DNA of 39,274 bases from positions 1,548 through 40,821 of the forward strand of contig MEWR01000014.1 of NCBI GenBank assembly GCA_001773455.1. Direction: 5' to 3'. The DNA is from Candidatus Abawacabacteria bacterium RBG_16_42_10. GTDB lineage: Bacteria; Patescibacteriota; Gracilibacteria; RBG-16-42-10. Under the pieces are notes generated by a model. That model was given only the letters and a program-made list of their open reading frames with translations. It had not been told where the DNA came from and made no database searches. Shown here one piece after another: positions 1-8,243 of this stretch; the stretch's first letter is position 1; each line of letters starts with the position of its first letter. The translations under genes were made by a program, and so were the position numbers.

Positions 1-2
1 AG

Positions 3-479
3 TCTCCAACTGTCCCGACATTCACCATTCCTGCCGGTTTTCGTTTTCCCGAGAATGCCAACCTCACCGAAAGAACATCATTAGAGATCGTTTTGCCAAG
101 TTTAATATCCAACCAACAGACGGGGCGGATGGACGAACTCGAAAAAGATCTTTTGCTCTCTCGACTTGGTCGGAACTATTATTATGATCCCGTCAGTCAA
201 AACATTGTCGCTGATAGTAGCTATCAGGCACATGCATCGATCATTGATTTCGGTATCTTCGACCCGGCTACACTTGAAATCAAAAAGGATGAAAATATGC
301 TATGGTTCAATCAAAATACGTCATCCTGCCAGCTCCGCACCGATCCCAAATCTCCTGAACGCATCAATCAAACGATCACCTCTCAAAAATCCATCATGAT
401 ACAACTTACCACTCCGGGAATTTACTTTTTTTACTGCCAGGACAAACCTGAAAACACCCAAACCATCGTCGTGATCTAA
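3..479 (+). CDS. Secreted or envelope protein with degenerate cupredoxin-like domain (5' partial)
   Basis: The reading frame is open back to the first bases of the window, so the track start at 93 (TTG) is only the first in-frame start-like codon and the N-terminus lies outside. The C-terminal ~75 residues follow a plastocyanin-like pattern: FDPATLEIKKDENMLWFNQN, then a central segment, then TTPGIYFFYCQD and a final strand. In copper proteins these positions carry His, Cys, His and Met. Here only the Cys of FYCQD is kept, and the usual HTV site reads SSCQL, so copper binding is doubtful. The next gene starts 5 bp after the stop, suggesting one transcript and a shared envelope role. The fold assignment is by pattern only. 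Confidence 0.6.
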   Translation, partial: SPTVPTFTIPAGFRFPENANLTERTSLEIVLPSLISNQQTGRMDELEKDLLLSRLGRNYYYDPVSQNIVADSSYQAHASIIDFGIFDPATLEIKKDENMLWFNQNTSSCQLRTDPKSPERINQTITSQKSIMIQLTTPGIYFFYCQDKPENTQTIVVI

Positions 480-484
480 CATTC

Positions 485-1687
485 ATGCTTTCTCGCAACA
501 AAGTCATCATCGCACTCGTACCATTTTTTGCCACCACATTTGGCGTCATCATTTTCTTACTGTTTTTCAATTACGGAGATATTACCTTCCATGGAGAGGC
601 TCCATTCCAGGTTATGTATAATAATCAAACAATTGATGCAGTCAGTGGAGAAATTCATTTTCGAACCCAAGCAAATAGTGAACAGAGTTTTCTGGTAAAA
701 AAAACGGGCTATGATGATCAAACCATATCTAAAACCCTTTCGGTATGGGGAAATGAACAAGTACCATTAACTTTTGTCTATACACCAACTATCGAATCTA
801 CCACATACGCCAAACCGATTACGTATCCCTCACGTTCAGATATCGCTGACAATCAAGCGACTGACCTGATAACAAGCACGATTGTGCCTGCCAAAGTCGA
901 TATTCCCGTCAACTTCACCCGAGTCGTGTGGGCCAAAGATGGAACACGTGCCTGCCTTTTTAATTCAAAAGATACAGAAGTACTTCCCAGAATGTGGGAG
1001 ATGAATGATGGAAAAGTCACTTTGTCAAAATTACCAGACAAAACATTTGAATGCTTTAGTACTGACGAAGGGCTTATCAGTGTTCAAATGCAAGATGGGA
1101 CTTTGTTTGTCGATGGCAAGGTCAGCCCTATACAGCTTCCTGAAAATTTCTTCGTCACCGCAAGTCCAAGCAGCACATATATTCTCATGAGCACATTTCA
1201 ATCAGGAACGGGCAGCGGAACGTCGCTGATCACACTTATGGATCGAGAGAAAAAGACATCGACAGAATTGATCATCAAAAACTTGAAGGAATTCCCACGC
1301 TTTGTAGGTAGCAACACTTTTGCAATCCATACAGACGGAAAAGTCACCGTTTATCCTCCTGATACAGAGGCATTTGATATCAACAAAAATATTGATATAC
1401 GAACCCTCGTATACAGTGAAGAAACAAACACTGTATATTATCCCGACAGTATTGTTATGCCCGAAGAACCAAAGCTCGAGAACATTTTTGCAGTCTTTCA
1501 ACCACCCAAAAAGGCGCAAGGAATCATTGCATACAATGTTGCTACCAAAACCGAAAAACTTATTTATAGTTTTCCGGACATAGAGCAGACGGTCTTTTGG
1601 GGGAAAATATATCGTAGTCAAAAGCAACTCGTATTTTTGACGGGCGAGCAAGGTAGTACCAAGCTTCAAATTATTACAGCCCCATGA
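485..1687 (+). CDS. Membrane-anchored PEGA-like / propeller-like extracytoplasmic protein
   Basis: This 400-residue protein has an N-terminal membrane anchor (about residues 7-28, VIIALVPFFATTFGVIIFLL). A PEGA-like beta domain follows (about 30-105, with GEAPFQVMYNNQTIDAVSGE and FLVKKTGYDDQTI). The rest is beta-rich with recurring short strands resembling a WD40/TolB-like propeller (VWAKDGTRACLFNSKD, ASPSSTYILMS, VFWGKIYRSQKQLVFLTG). No catalytic motif is visible. Its ATG lies 5 bp after the preceding stop, so the two are probably cotranscribed. The TGA stop is the first part of a palindromic repeat (TGAACC...GGTTCA). Function is unknown; a surface or peptidoglycan-proximal structural role is an inference from the anchor and beta architecture. 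Confidence 0.6.
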   Translation: MLSRNKVIIALVPFFATTFGVIIFLLFFNYGDITFHGEAPFQVMYNNQTIDAVSGEIHFRTQANSEQSFLVKKTGYDDQTISKTLSVWGNEQVPLTFVYTPTIESTTYAKPITYPSRSDIADNQATDLITSTIVPAKVDIPVNFTRVVWAKDGTRACLFNSKDTEVLPRMWEMNDGKVTLSKLPDKTFECFSTDEGLISVQMQDGTLFVDGKVSPIQLPENFFVTASPSSTYILMSTFQSGTGSGTSLITLMDREKKTSTELIIKNLKEFPRFVGSNTFAIHTDGKVTVYPPDTEAFDINKNIDIRTLVYSEETNTVYYPDSIVMPEEPKLENIFAVFQPPKKAQGIIAYNVATKTEKLIYSFPDIEQTVFWGKIYRSQKQLVFLTGEQGSTKLQIITAP

Positions 1688-1721
1688 ACCACTCCCCTTC
1701 GATCCCTCAGGGTCGGGTTCA
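1685..1721. repeat. Palindromic repeat, family E (stop-overlapping copy)
   Basis: TGAACC and GGTTCA arms flank a GC-rich centre. The first three bases are the TGA stop of the preceding gene. Related copies lie after both tRNA-Arg genes (11225-11256 and 11763-11794) and inside rnpB (13404-13430). Confidence 0.7.
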
Positions 1722-1751
1722 CGGCATAGCCATAAGAAGCACCAACATGTG

Positions 1752-1780
1752 ATGACTCAAGAATACAGCTATGCTATGAT
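1752..1780 (+). promoter_or_regulatory. Putative infC promoter with extended -10
   Basis: TGCTATGAT at 1772-1780 is an extended -10 and ATGACT at 1752-1757 is a four-of-six -35 match with a 17-nt spacer. The predicted transcript would start near 1787, about 18 nt before the proposed AUU start of infC. Prediction by eye only. Confidence 0.45.
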
Positions 1781-1804
1781 TTTCTCAGTTTTAACTTTAC
1801 CCAT

Positions 1805-2314
1805 ATTTCTAAGAAAGTTCGTATCAATGGTGCCATTACGTTTCCGGAAGTTCGCCTCATCAATCACGATGACAGCCAGCTTGGTGTTGTAGCTATAGCA
1901 GAAGCACTGCGAATGGCACAGAATGAAGGCCTTGATCTCGTAGAAATCGCACCAAAAGCGGTTCCTCCTGTTTGTAAAATCATGGATTTTGGCAAATACA
2001 TCTATCGTCAGCAAAAACTCGAGCAAAAACAAAAGAATAAAAATCCCAAGAACGAGATCAAAGGTTTACGTTTGGGAGTGGCAACATCTCCGCATGATTT
2101 GGAAATCAAGGCAAATCAAGCGAAAAAGTTTTTTGCCAAGGGTGCCAAGGTGAAAATAACTCTTGTACTCCACGGTCGAGAAGTAAGTAGAAAAGAACTT
2201 GCCAAAGCCAAGATCGCTGAATTTCTAAAATATCTTGAAGGTCTCTACGAAGTGGAACAACACATTGTTCATCAGGGAAGATTTCTCAATATGATGATTA
2301 AGCCAATAAAATAG
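1805..2314 (+). CDS. infC: Translation initiation factor IF-3, non-AUG (AUU) start
   Basis: IF-3 binds the 30S subunit and controls start-codon and initiator-tRNA selection. The ORF track begins at an internal ATG (1913), which would delete the N-terminal domain. The same frame upstream reads SKKVRINGAITFPEVRLIN and then DDSQLGVVAIAEAL, the conserved IF-3 N-domain. No ATG, GTG or TTG lies in frame in that stretch; the codon before SKKVRIN is ATT (1805). An AUU start matches E. coli infC, where it allows autoregulation, and gives 169 residues, the usual family length. The C-domain includes LDLVEIAPKAVPPVCKIMD and a lysine-rich linker. I see no clear Shine-Dalgarno site. It heads infC-rpmI-rplT, and the stop directly touches a family B repeat. 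Confidence 0.9.
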   Translation: MSKKVRINGAITFPEVRLINHDDSQLGVVAIAEALRMAQNEGLDLVEIAPKAVPPVCKIMDFGKYIYRQQKLEQKQKNKNPKNEIKGLRLGVATSPHDLEIKANQAKKFFAKGAKVKITLVLHGREVSRKELAKAKIAEFLKYLEGLYEVEQHIVHQGRFLNMMIKPIK

Positions 2315-2382
2315 TTCAGAGTGCAGAGCGCTGAGTGATGAGTTGCAACTCAGAACTCTGCACTCACCACTCAGAACTCACT
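2315..2382. repeat. Inverted repeat, family B, directly after the infC stop
   Basis: The element starts at the base after the TAG stop with TTCAGAGTGCAGAGCGCTGA. It carries the complementary CTCTGCACTC downstream, so it can fold into a long hairpin between infC and rpmI. Similar copies lie at 12043, 14852, 23640 and 24682, all at gene 3' ends. Confidence 0.75.
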
Positions 2383-2432
2383 TGTTGACATACAAAAGTT
2401 CGACCAGTAGTATACGTCCGCTTATTTTCATT

Positions 2433-2636
2433 ATGAAGTTAAAAACCTCTTCTACAGCCAAGAAGCGCTTTAAGCGTACAGGAAGCAAAAAGAAGCTAAA
2501 GTATATGCGTGAGAAGGCTGCCAAAAATCATTTGCTCATGAACAAAAACAAGCGCCAGAAGAACTTGGACAATGGTGGTGCTGTTGTGAGCCATCCCGAT
2601 ATTCATGCCGTCCGCCTCCTCCTCCCTTACTCTTAA
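2433..2636 (+). CDS. rpmI: Ribosomal protein bL35
   Basis: The 67-residue product is the small basic large-subunit protein bL35. MKLKTSSTAKKRFKRTGSKK and the KNHLLMNK stretch are the family hallmarks. The track ORF begins 30 codons upstream in repeat sequence; the ATG at 2433 gives the normal N-terminus and length. It lies between infC and rplT, the classic order in which IF-3 and the two ribosomal proteins are coexpressed. In other bacteria this operon is controlled by L20 binding the leader; I did not identify an L20 site here. The C-terminus (HPDIHAVRLLLPYS) reads normally. Confidence 0.95.
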   Translation: MKLKTSSTAKKRFKRTGSKKKLKYMREKAAKNHLLMNKNKRQKNLDNGGAVVSHPDIHAVRLLLPYS

Positions 2637-2676
2637 TCCTCAATTGTTAATTTTAAATTGTTAATTGTTAATTGAC
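2637..2676. repeat. AT-rich repeat, family G (AATTGTTAATTG units)
   Basis: Tandem and inverted copies of AATTGTTAATT fill the gap between the rpmI stop and the rplT start. Similar tracts follow mfd (3813-3845) and the ASCH gene (about 11332-11363). Confidence 0.65.
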
Positions 2677-2680
2677 TTCT

Positions 2681-3022
2681 ATGCGTGTAAAACGTGGCGT
2701 CACAGCTCGCAAAAGACATAAGAGATTACTCAAAACCACCAAAGGCTATCGTGGCCTCAGTGGTAAGACTTGGAAGATGGCTCGTCAGGCTTTTTTCAAA
2801 GCTGGCCAACATTCATTCATCGATCGCCGCAAAAAACGTCGAGTTTTTCGCAGTCTCTGGATTCAAAGAATCAATGCCGCTTGTCGCCAACAAGGCATGA
2901 GCTATTCAGTATTCATGTCAAAATTACGAGAAAAAAACATTACTCTCAATCGAAAAATGCTTTCTGAAATGGCATTCTCCGACATTGCCAATTTCGAAAA
3001 ATTACTGAAGTCAGTAGCATAG
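2681..3022 (+). CDS. rplT: Ribosomal protein bL20
   Basis: The product (113 residues) is bL20, an early assembly protein of the 50S subunit that binds 23S rRNA. MRVKRGVTARKRHKRLLKTT, then GYRGLSGKTWKMARQA and RRKKRRVFRSLWIQRINAA, are diagnostic. The track start (TTG 2672) adds three residues; the ATG at 2681 gives the canonical MRVKRG. It is the last gene of infC-rpmI-rplT. The 208-bp gap downstream holds a large imperfect inverted repeat that could end transcription. Confidence 0.96.
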   Translation: MRVKRGVTARKRHKRLLKTTKGYRGLSGKTWKMARQAFFKAGQHSFIDRRKKRRVFRSLWIQRINAACRQQGMSYSVFMSKLREKNITLNRKMLSEMAFSDIANFEKLLKSVA

Positions 3023-3027
3023 CAGGT

Positions 3028-3198
3028 TGTCATCCCGAAGCGAAGCGAAGCGGAGTTCGAGGGATCTCTTTGTGATGTAGCCTAAGTAGAATTTAAAACT
3101 ACCAAAAACAAAAATATTCTTCTTTGACTACCGAACAGGCTTACCACGAGATGCCTCGAACCCAGCCCTGATTACAGAGCTGGGCTTCGGCATGACAG
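3028..3198. repeat. Long imperfect inverted repeat, family F
   Basis: The left arm (3028-3067) begins TGTCATCCCGAAGC and ends GAGGGATCTC. The right arm (3148-3198) begins GAGATGCCTCGAACC and ends CTTCGGCATGACAG, its approximate reverse complement. The right arm holds an inner hairpin (CCCAGC/GCTGGG). Elements resembling TGTCATnCCGA...GGATCTC are familiar from many environmental bacterial genomes. This copy lies between rplT and the convergent methyltransferase gene. Confidence 0.7.
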
Positions 3199-3230
3199 AA
3201 ATAAAAATTCATTCTTGATTCCTCCCTGCT

Positions 3231-3770
3231 TTAGATCTTATACACATAAATCGGCCCATAATTCTTCTTCGGTTCTGACTGTATTATTTTCTCTGGTTTC
3301 CAACCTTCGATTTGAAAAGCATAAGAAATGATCTTGGCGCCTTTCTTGAGGCCCTTTTTGAATTTTGCTGCATTACGCGCTAAGGGTTTTGGCAGCATAT
3401 AACAAAATACACGATCTATGCCGCGAAGATCAGCATAGTCGCTATTACGAAACAGGAGCTGAATATTTTTCTTGTACTTTCTTGTACGAAACCAGCCCAA
3501 GATATATGCCACAAAAAATAATTCATAGCCAACTCCCTTTATAGTGGGAAATTTCCTCACTGCACTAATAAGCATGCGTCCATCGCCACAACCAGGATCG
3601 AGAATTTTCATTCCAGGCCTTAGATCAGCAGCAGCAATCATTTTATCCACGACACGTTGAGGTGTGGGAACAAATGGAGCACCAATGAAGAATACATAGC
3701 ATGTCACGATCAATAAAATCGCAGCGATGATATACAGAATGACCCAGAAAATAAGGAGAGGAAGAGGCAT
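3231..3770 (-). CDS. Membrane-anchored class I SAM methyltransferase (FAM173/ATPSCKMT-like)
   Basis: The 179-residue protein starts with one hydrophobic anchor (about residues 5-30, LIFWVILYIIAAILLIV). A compact class I methyltransferase fold follows, with SAM motif I at ILDPGCGDGRMLISA (about 55-69) and the acidic motif II region at VGYELFF. The arrangement anchor - PFVPTPQRVVDKMI - DPGCGDGR - GYEL matches the FAM173/ATPSCKMT protein-lysine methyltransferase type known from mitochondria and also present in bacteria. That resemblance is by recall of the pattern; the substrate cannot be read from the sequence. It lies 68 bp downstream of mfd on the same strand, separated by repeats. Confidence 0.7.
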   Translation of the reverse strand: MPLPLLIFWVILYIIAAILLIVTCYVFFIGAPFVPTPQRVVDKMIAAADLRPGMKILDPGCGDGRMLISAVRKFPTIKGVGYELFFVAYILGWFRTRKYKKNIQLLFRNSDYADLRGIDRVFCYMLPKPLARNAAKFKKGLKKGAKIISYAFQIEGWKPEKIIQSEPKKNYGPIYVYKI

Positions 3771-3773
3771 AAA

Positions 3774-3845
3774 AGTTCTAAGTTCTAAATTCTAAGTTGA
3801 AAATTGAGACTAAAATTGTTAATTGGTAATTGTTAATTTTAAATT
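3774..3845. repeat. Composite repeat (families A and G) at the mfd 3' end
   Basis: Read on the minus strand, the mfd TAA is followed by AATTAACAATTACC-type units (family G) and then AACTTAGAATTTAGAACTTA (family A), filling the whole gap to the next gene. Family A units (TTCTAAATTCTAAG) recur at 8216, 10893, 18225, 20687 and 22955. Confidence 0.65.
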
Positions 3846-6800
3846 ATTTTTTCATCGAAGGCTTTGGCGAATACTTGGATATTATCACAAAGTGTCGAGA
3901 ACCAATTATCACCCAGTTCTTCCTTTTTAATCTTGAGTGTTTGTCCGGAAATAAACCATTTTGGATTGCTCGCCAGAAGTCTCATTATCTCCCGAGGTGT
4001 CACTTTGCTGCCAATCATGAACTCAATACGTTTCTGTCGCTCGATAAATGTTTCTTTGATTGCCAAGATATTGGCCTTCGTAGCATGGATTTTCAATTCA
4101 AGCACCTTAAGGAGATTCTTTGTTTCATGAGGCATGGGGCCATATTTTTCACTCAATTCTTTTGATAATTCTTCTAAAGTCACAAGATTGTCACAGCTTG
4201 CCAATTGTTGGTAGTACTTAATTTTATCGATTTGATCTTCAATATATGTATCAGGAATAAATGCAGTGATGGGTAATTCAATGAGGGTCTCTTCTTTGGG
4301 TTTATTGATGAAATCAATGTGGTTTTTACCGGATTTAATATTTTCAATGGCTTGTTTGAGCATCCTGGTAAAATGCGTCACACCGATAGCATTGATACTT
4401 CCATGTTGTTTTGCACCCAAAATATCTCCAGCACCACGGATTTCGAGATCGCGCATGGCAATTTGAAAACCGCTACCGAGTTCGGATGCTTCAACAATGG
4501 CACGAAGACGTTTTTTGGCAGTATCATCAAGTTTCTGACTATGATAGAGAAAATATGCATAAGCTTGAGTCTTACTGCGACCCACTCGCCCACGCAATTG
4601 ATAGGCTTGAGCAAGCCCCAGACGCTCTGCATTGTCGACAATCAGCGTATTGGCATTTGGCAAGTCAATTCCATTTTCGATAATAGTAGAGCTGATCAGC
4701 ACATCATATTTGTGGTCCTTGAATTGTAATATTCGATTTTCCAAATCATCATTCATCAATTGTCCATGAGCTACGACAAATCGTGCCTCGGGAACCAATG
4801 CCTGTAACTTTTCTTTCATACTATCGATGGTCTGTACGCGATTGTGGAGAAAGTATACTTGGCCCTTCCTTTGCAATTCCCTGAGTATTGCCTCTCTGAT
4901 AAAAGACATACTAAAGCGTCGTACCTCGGTAATGACTGGCAAACGTCCCGGTGGAGGTGTTGTGATTGTAGAAATATCACGAAGTCCAGACAAACTCATA
5001 TTGAGTGTCCTTGGAATAGGCGTTGCTGTAAGTGTCAGAATATCGACACTATGACGAAGTGACTTTAATCTTTCTTTTTGTTTCACTCCAAATCGCTGCT
5101 CCTCGTCGATGATGACCAACCCCAAATCCTTAAACGTCACATCAGCCTGTAATAATCGATGTGTGCCAATAATAATATCTACCTGACCTTTTTCTAATTT
5201 TTCCAGAGTTATTTTTTGCTCAGCCGGAGAGTTAAAGCGAGAAATGAGTCCGATTTTGACACCAAAAGCATTCATTCTTTTTTCAAATGATCGAAAATGT
5301 TGATCCGCAAGAATAGTGATCGGCGCAAGCACCGCTATTTGTTTTCCATTGATATATGCTTTAAACGCCGCACGCATCGCTACTTCGGTTTTTCCAAACC
5401 CCACATCGCCACAAAGCAAACGATCCATGGGTTTTTCTCTCTCCATATCACGTTTGATTTCTTCAACAGCTTTGAGTTGCCCAGGAGTCTCTACATATCC
5501 AAATGCTTTATCAAATTCCTTCATGCGCTCATCTTCCACATGATAGGCAAAACCTTTTGCTGTTTCACGTAGTGCATACAGCTCCAAAAGTTCCTTGGCA
5601 ATTTGCAAGCTTTCTTTCCTCGCTTCGGAGGTAACACGAGTCCAGTCTCCCGAACCCAGACGCGTAAGGGGTGGAGCATATTCCCCTGTGGCGCCGATAT
5701 ATTTGTTGACTTTATCGGCCTGTTCAACCGGAACAAAGAGCTTATCGCCCTTGGCATAATCCAAGTGTAAATATTCTCGCGTCACGGAATCAACAGTTTT
5801 CTTCTCTACACCCTGGAAAAGGGCCAAACCATGATCAATATGTACAACCAGATCTCCAGGATTGAGGCTAGCCAAAAAGGCAGCATCTACCTGCGACTGA
5901 TAAAACTTCTTAGGTTTTTGAAATTGACCGAATATTTCTTGATCCGTAATGACAAGTACCCTGAGTCCTACATTTTGAAATGCCTCAGGGAATTGGAGAG
6001 ACTGCGAGCTGAAAGTGTCTCCGGTTATATTCTTTACTTTTGTTTCTATAAGATGCACATGTTTCAGATCTTGATCGGAAAAACCCTGATCGATGAAAAG
6101 CTGCCAAATTCTTTCGGAATCATGGGTAAATATGATAACCTGCCAATTCTCATGAACTTTTTCTTTGAGATTGTCAGTAAACTCCAGAGGATTATGAAAA
6201 CGTAAAACCGAAGTAAAATGAAGATCAAGGATATCTCCATTACTTATATCTTCTGCAAAAGGTACAAAATTCATGATCCGAACTTTTTCAGGTAATTTTT
6301 CGGGAGAGACTGATAATTCATCAAAAATTACAAGACTTTCTCCAAAACAATCAAGCAAAGTTGCGTTGTATCCTCTGGTTTCTACGGGAAATATCGTCAC
6401 ATCATCGTACTCTAAACCCTTCTCTTGGGTTGCAATATGAAAGTCAGTGATACTTTCGATATGATCACCGAAAAGCTCAATGCGGACGGGCTGGCTACGA
6501 TTAACCGGGAAAATATCAATGATTCCTCCGCGCTTGAGGTAAAAGCCGGGATCGATAATCAACCCACTGGCAACTTGATAGCCACTGTCTATTAGTTGAT
6601 TGAAAAATTGTACAAAATTAATTTTATTTCCTTTTTTCAAGAGAAGTCGAGCTTGTTCGATATCATAGCTTGTGGGTACTTGGAGTTCCTTTAAGACTTT
6701 TGGAGTGGTCACCAATACAGGTTGTCTTTTTTCATTTAACAGCGCAATTAATTTCATGACAGACAAGTGATCACTGCCTGTCAGAGTGTCTTCACTTAAT

Positions 6801-7036
6801 ACAAAAAAATCAGGTACTTGCCACAAAGCACCATCGGATTTCAAACGATCCAGCATATCTGTATCATCTACAATCCACAGCACCGGTTTTTTCATTATTT
6901 TTTGAATTTGAAAAACAGTGAGCAGCTTACTGGCCGAACTAGCGGCACCAGTAACATGAAGGATTTCACCCTGACTGAGCTTGTCCGTGTATTCTAAAGA
7001 CGGCAAAGCCACGAGTTCACAAACGAGCGATGACAT
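3839..7036 (-). CDS. mfd: Transcription-repair coupling factor Mfd
   Basis: Mfd removes RNA polymerase stalled at DNA lesions and recruits UvrA. The 1065-residue product has the expected order: a UvrB-like N-terminal module, the CarD-type RNA polymerase interaction domain (about residue 399, [20 protein letters not shown]), then a RecG-like translocase. The translocase has Walker [19 protein letters not shown] (about 545), the DEEQ box [14 protein letters not shown] (about 643), [15 protein letters not shown] and helicase motif [11 protein letters not shown] (about 816). The C-terminal TRCF domain is present. It is slightly shorter than the E. coli protein (1148). The gene is divergent from mreB and followed by repeats and the membrane methyltransferase gene. 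Confidence 0.97.
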   Translation of the reverse strand: MSSLVCELVALPSLEYTDKLSQGEILHVTGAASSASKLLTVFQIQKIMKKPVLWIVDDTDMLDRLKSDGALWQVPDFFVLSEDTLTGSDHLSVMKLIALLNEKRQPVLVTTPKVLKELQVPTSYDIEQARLLLKKGNKINFVQFFNQLIDSGYQVASGLIIDPGFYLKRGGIIDIFPVNRSQPVRIELFGDHIESITDFHIATQEKGLEYDDVTIFPVETRGYNATLLDCFGESLVIFDELSVSPEKLPEKVRIMNFVPFAEDISNGDILDLHFTSVLRFHNPLEFTDNLKEKVHENWQVIIFTHDSERIWQLFIDQGFSDQDLKHVHLIETKVKNITGDTFSSQSLQFPEAFQNVGLRVLVITDQEIFGQFQKPKKFYQSQVDAAFLASLNPGDLVVHIDHGLALFQGVEKKTVDSVTREYLHLDYAKGDKLFVPVEQADKVNKYIGATGEYAPPLTRLGSGDWTRVTSEARKESLQIAKELLELYALRETAKGFAYHVEDERMKEFDKAFGYVETPGQLKAVEEIKRDMEREKPMDRLLCGDVGFGKTEVAMRAAFKAYINGKQIAVLAPITILADQHFRSFEKRMNAFGVKIGLISRFNSPAEQKITLEKLEKGQVDIIIGTHRLLQADVTFKDLGLVIIDEEQRFGVKQKERLKSLRHSVDILTLTATPIPRTLNMSLSGLRDISTITTPPPGRLPVITEVRRFSMSFIREAILRELQRKGQVYFLHNRVQTIDSMKEKLQALVPEARFVVAHGQLMNDDLENRILQFKDHKYDVLISSTIIENGIDLPNANTLIVDNAERLGLAQAYQLRGRVGRSKTQAYAYFLYHSQKLDDTAKKRLRAIVEASELGSGFQIAMRDLEIRGAGDILGAKQHGSINAIGVTHFTRMLKQAIENIKSGKNHIDFINKPKEETLIELPITAFIPDTYIEDQIDKIKYYQQLASCDNLVTLEELSKELSEKYGPMPHETKNLLKVLELKIHATKANILAIKETFIERQKRIEFMIGSKVTPREIMRLLASNPKWFISGQTLKIKKEELGDNWFSTLCDNIQVFAKAFDEKII

Positions 7037-7141
7037 GAAATACTAAAATTCGTGCGCCCCAATCGAGCAACACAAATCAAGTATAAAGAGAAACAGTATT
7101 TACCGCAAGGAGAAAATGCCATATCCTATGAACACTTAAAT

Positions 7142-7185
7142 GTAAGGACTGGTTTTAAACCAGTCCTTACGAAACCAGTCCTTAC
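7142..7185. repeat. Hairpin repeat with a third half-site, family H
   Basis: GTAAGGACTGGTTT (7142-7155) pairs perfectly with AAACCAGTCCTTAC (7157-7170). The right half is then repeated exactly (7172-7185). It lies in the divergent gap between mfd and mreB, so it cannot be a simple terminator for either; it could be an operator or a mobile palindrome. Confidence 0.8.
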
Positions 7186-7202
7186 AATCACCCTATAATC
7201 AT

Positions 7203-8213
7203 ATGTTGTTTAGTAAAAAAATCGCTATTGATCTCGGTACGACGAATACCCGCGTCCATTTACAAGGAAGAGGCATCATAGCCCAAGAGCCATCCATCCT
7301 TGTCATCTCTGATCAAAAAAACATTCTCGCCATCGGCGAAGAAGCCAAAGTCATGCTTGGAAAAACTCCTGAGATGATCAGCGCTCATCAGCCATTACAA
7401 GACGGAGCCATTGCTGATTACCGTGTCACTGAGGGTTTGCTCAGACATTTCATCAACAAGGCGGTGGGACGATTTCGTTTGATCAACCCCGAGGTGATGA
7501 TTTCCGTGTCCGCAGGTATTACCAGTACTGAAAGACGTGCTGTGATCGACGCAGCAATCTCTGCTGGTGCACGTGAAGCCTACTTAATAAAACATCCACT
7601 TGCTGCCGCTATCGGAGCAAATATTCCCCTTTCTGAACCGCTCGGTAATTTCATCGTAGATATTGGTGGTGGAACAACAGAAGTGGCGGTGCTTTCTTTG
7701 GGAGGAATTGTAGTCTCTGAATCTGTACGTGTCGGTGGTAATAAATTTGATGAAAGCATCATTGAATATATGCGTAAGCAATATGGTCTATCTGTTGGAC
7801 CAAGAACTGCTGAAGAAATTAAAATCAATGTAGGCAGCGCCATCCCCATGAAAGAACCTCTCAAGATGAATATTCGCGGTCGCGATCTTGTCAGTGGGTT
7901 GCCGAAAGTGATCGAAGTAAATACAAATGATGTCGTCAAAGCAATCACTGATGAATTGGAAAAGATTATTCTTGCAATCAAAAAAGTATTGGAGCAAACC
8001 CCTCCAGAACTGAGTGCGGACATTATTGATCATGGCATAGTTCTCTCGGGCGGCGGCGCACAAATGCGAAGTCTCGCTGATCTTATCAGCCATCACACCG
8101 GAGTGCCCACCATTGTTGTTGAAGAGCCAATGTTGTGTGTGGTACGAGGCGTAGCTGTTGCTCTAGAAAATCTTGAATCGTACAAGAGGAGTTTAATTGG
8201 TAGTAAACACTAA
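7203..8213 (+). CDS. mreB: Rod-shape actin-like protein MreB
   Basis: MreB forms membrane-bound filaments that direct cell-wall synthesis and rod shape. The 336-residue protein is full length, with phosphate-1 motif IAIDLGTTNTRVHLQGRG (about 6-23), phosphate-2 motif VDIGGGTTEVAVLSLGG (about 155-171) and adenosine-binding motif GIVLSGGGAQMRSLADLI (about 277-294). A TATAAT at 7194-7199 lies only 3 bp before the ATG, too close for a conventional leader. No MreC, MreD or RodA gene follows directly; the next gene is an O-antigen-ligase-like membrane protein 30 bp away, so mreB is separated from the usual mreBCD context. Confidence 0.96.
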   Translation: MLFSKKIAIDLGTTNTRVHLQGRGIIAQEPSILVISDQKNILAIGEEAKVMLGKTPEMISAHQPLQDGAIADYRVTEGLLRHFINKAVGRFRLINPEVMISVSAGITSTERRAVIDAAISAGAREAYLIKHPLAAAIGANIPLSEPLGNFIVDIGGGTTEVAVLSLGGIVVSESVRVGGNKFDESIIEYMRKQYGLSVGPRTAEEIKINVGSAIPMKEPLKMNIRGRDLVSGLPKVIEVNTNDVVKAITDELEKIILAIKKVLEQTPPELSADIIDHGIVLSGGGAQMRSLADLISHHTGVPTIVVEEPMLCVVRGVAVALENLESYKRSLIGSKH

Positions 8214-8215
8214 CA

Positions 8216-8243
8216 AGTTCTAAATTCTAAGTTCAAAATTAAA
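8216..8243. repeat. Family A repeat between mreB and the next start
   Basis: AGTTCTAAATTCTAAGTTCA occurs 2 bp after the mreB stop and runs into the ATG of the following gene, so the 5' untranslated sequence of that gene is repeat-derived. Confidence 0.65.

Noticed and set aside
7194-7199. TATAAT as the mreB promoter
   Set aside because: It ends only 3 bp before the ATG and lacks a -35 or TGn extension, so transcription would begin inside the coding sequence.
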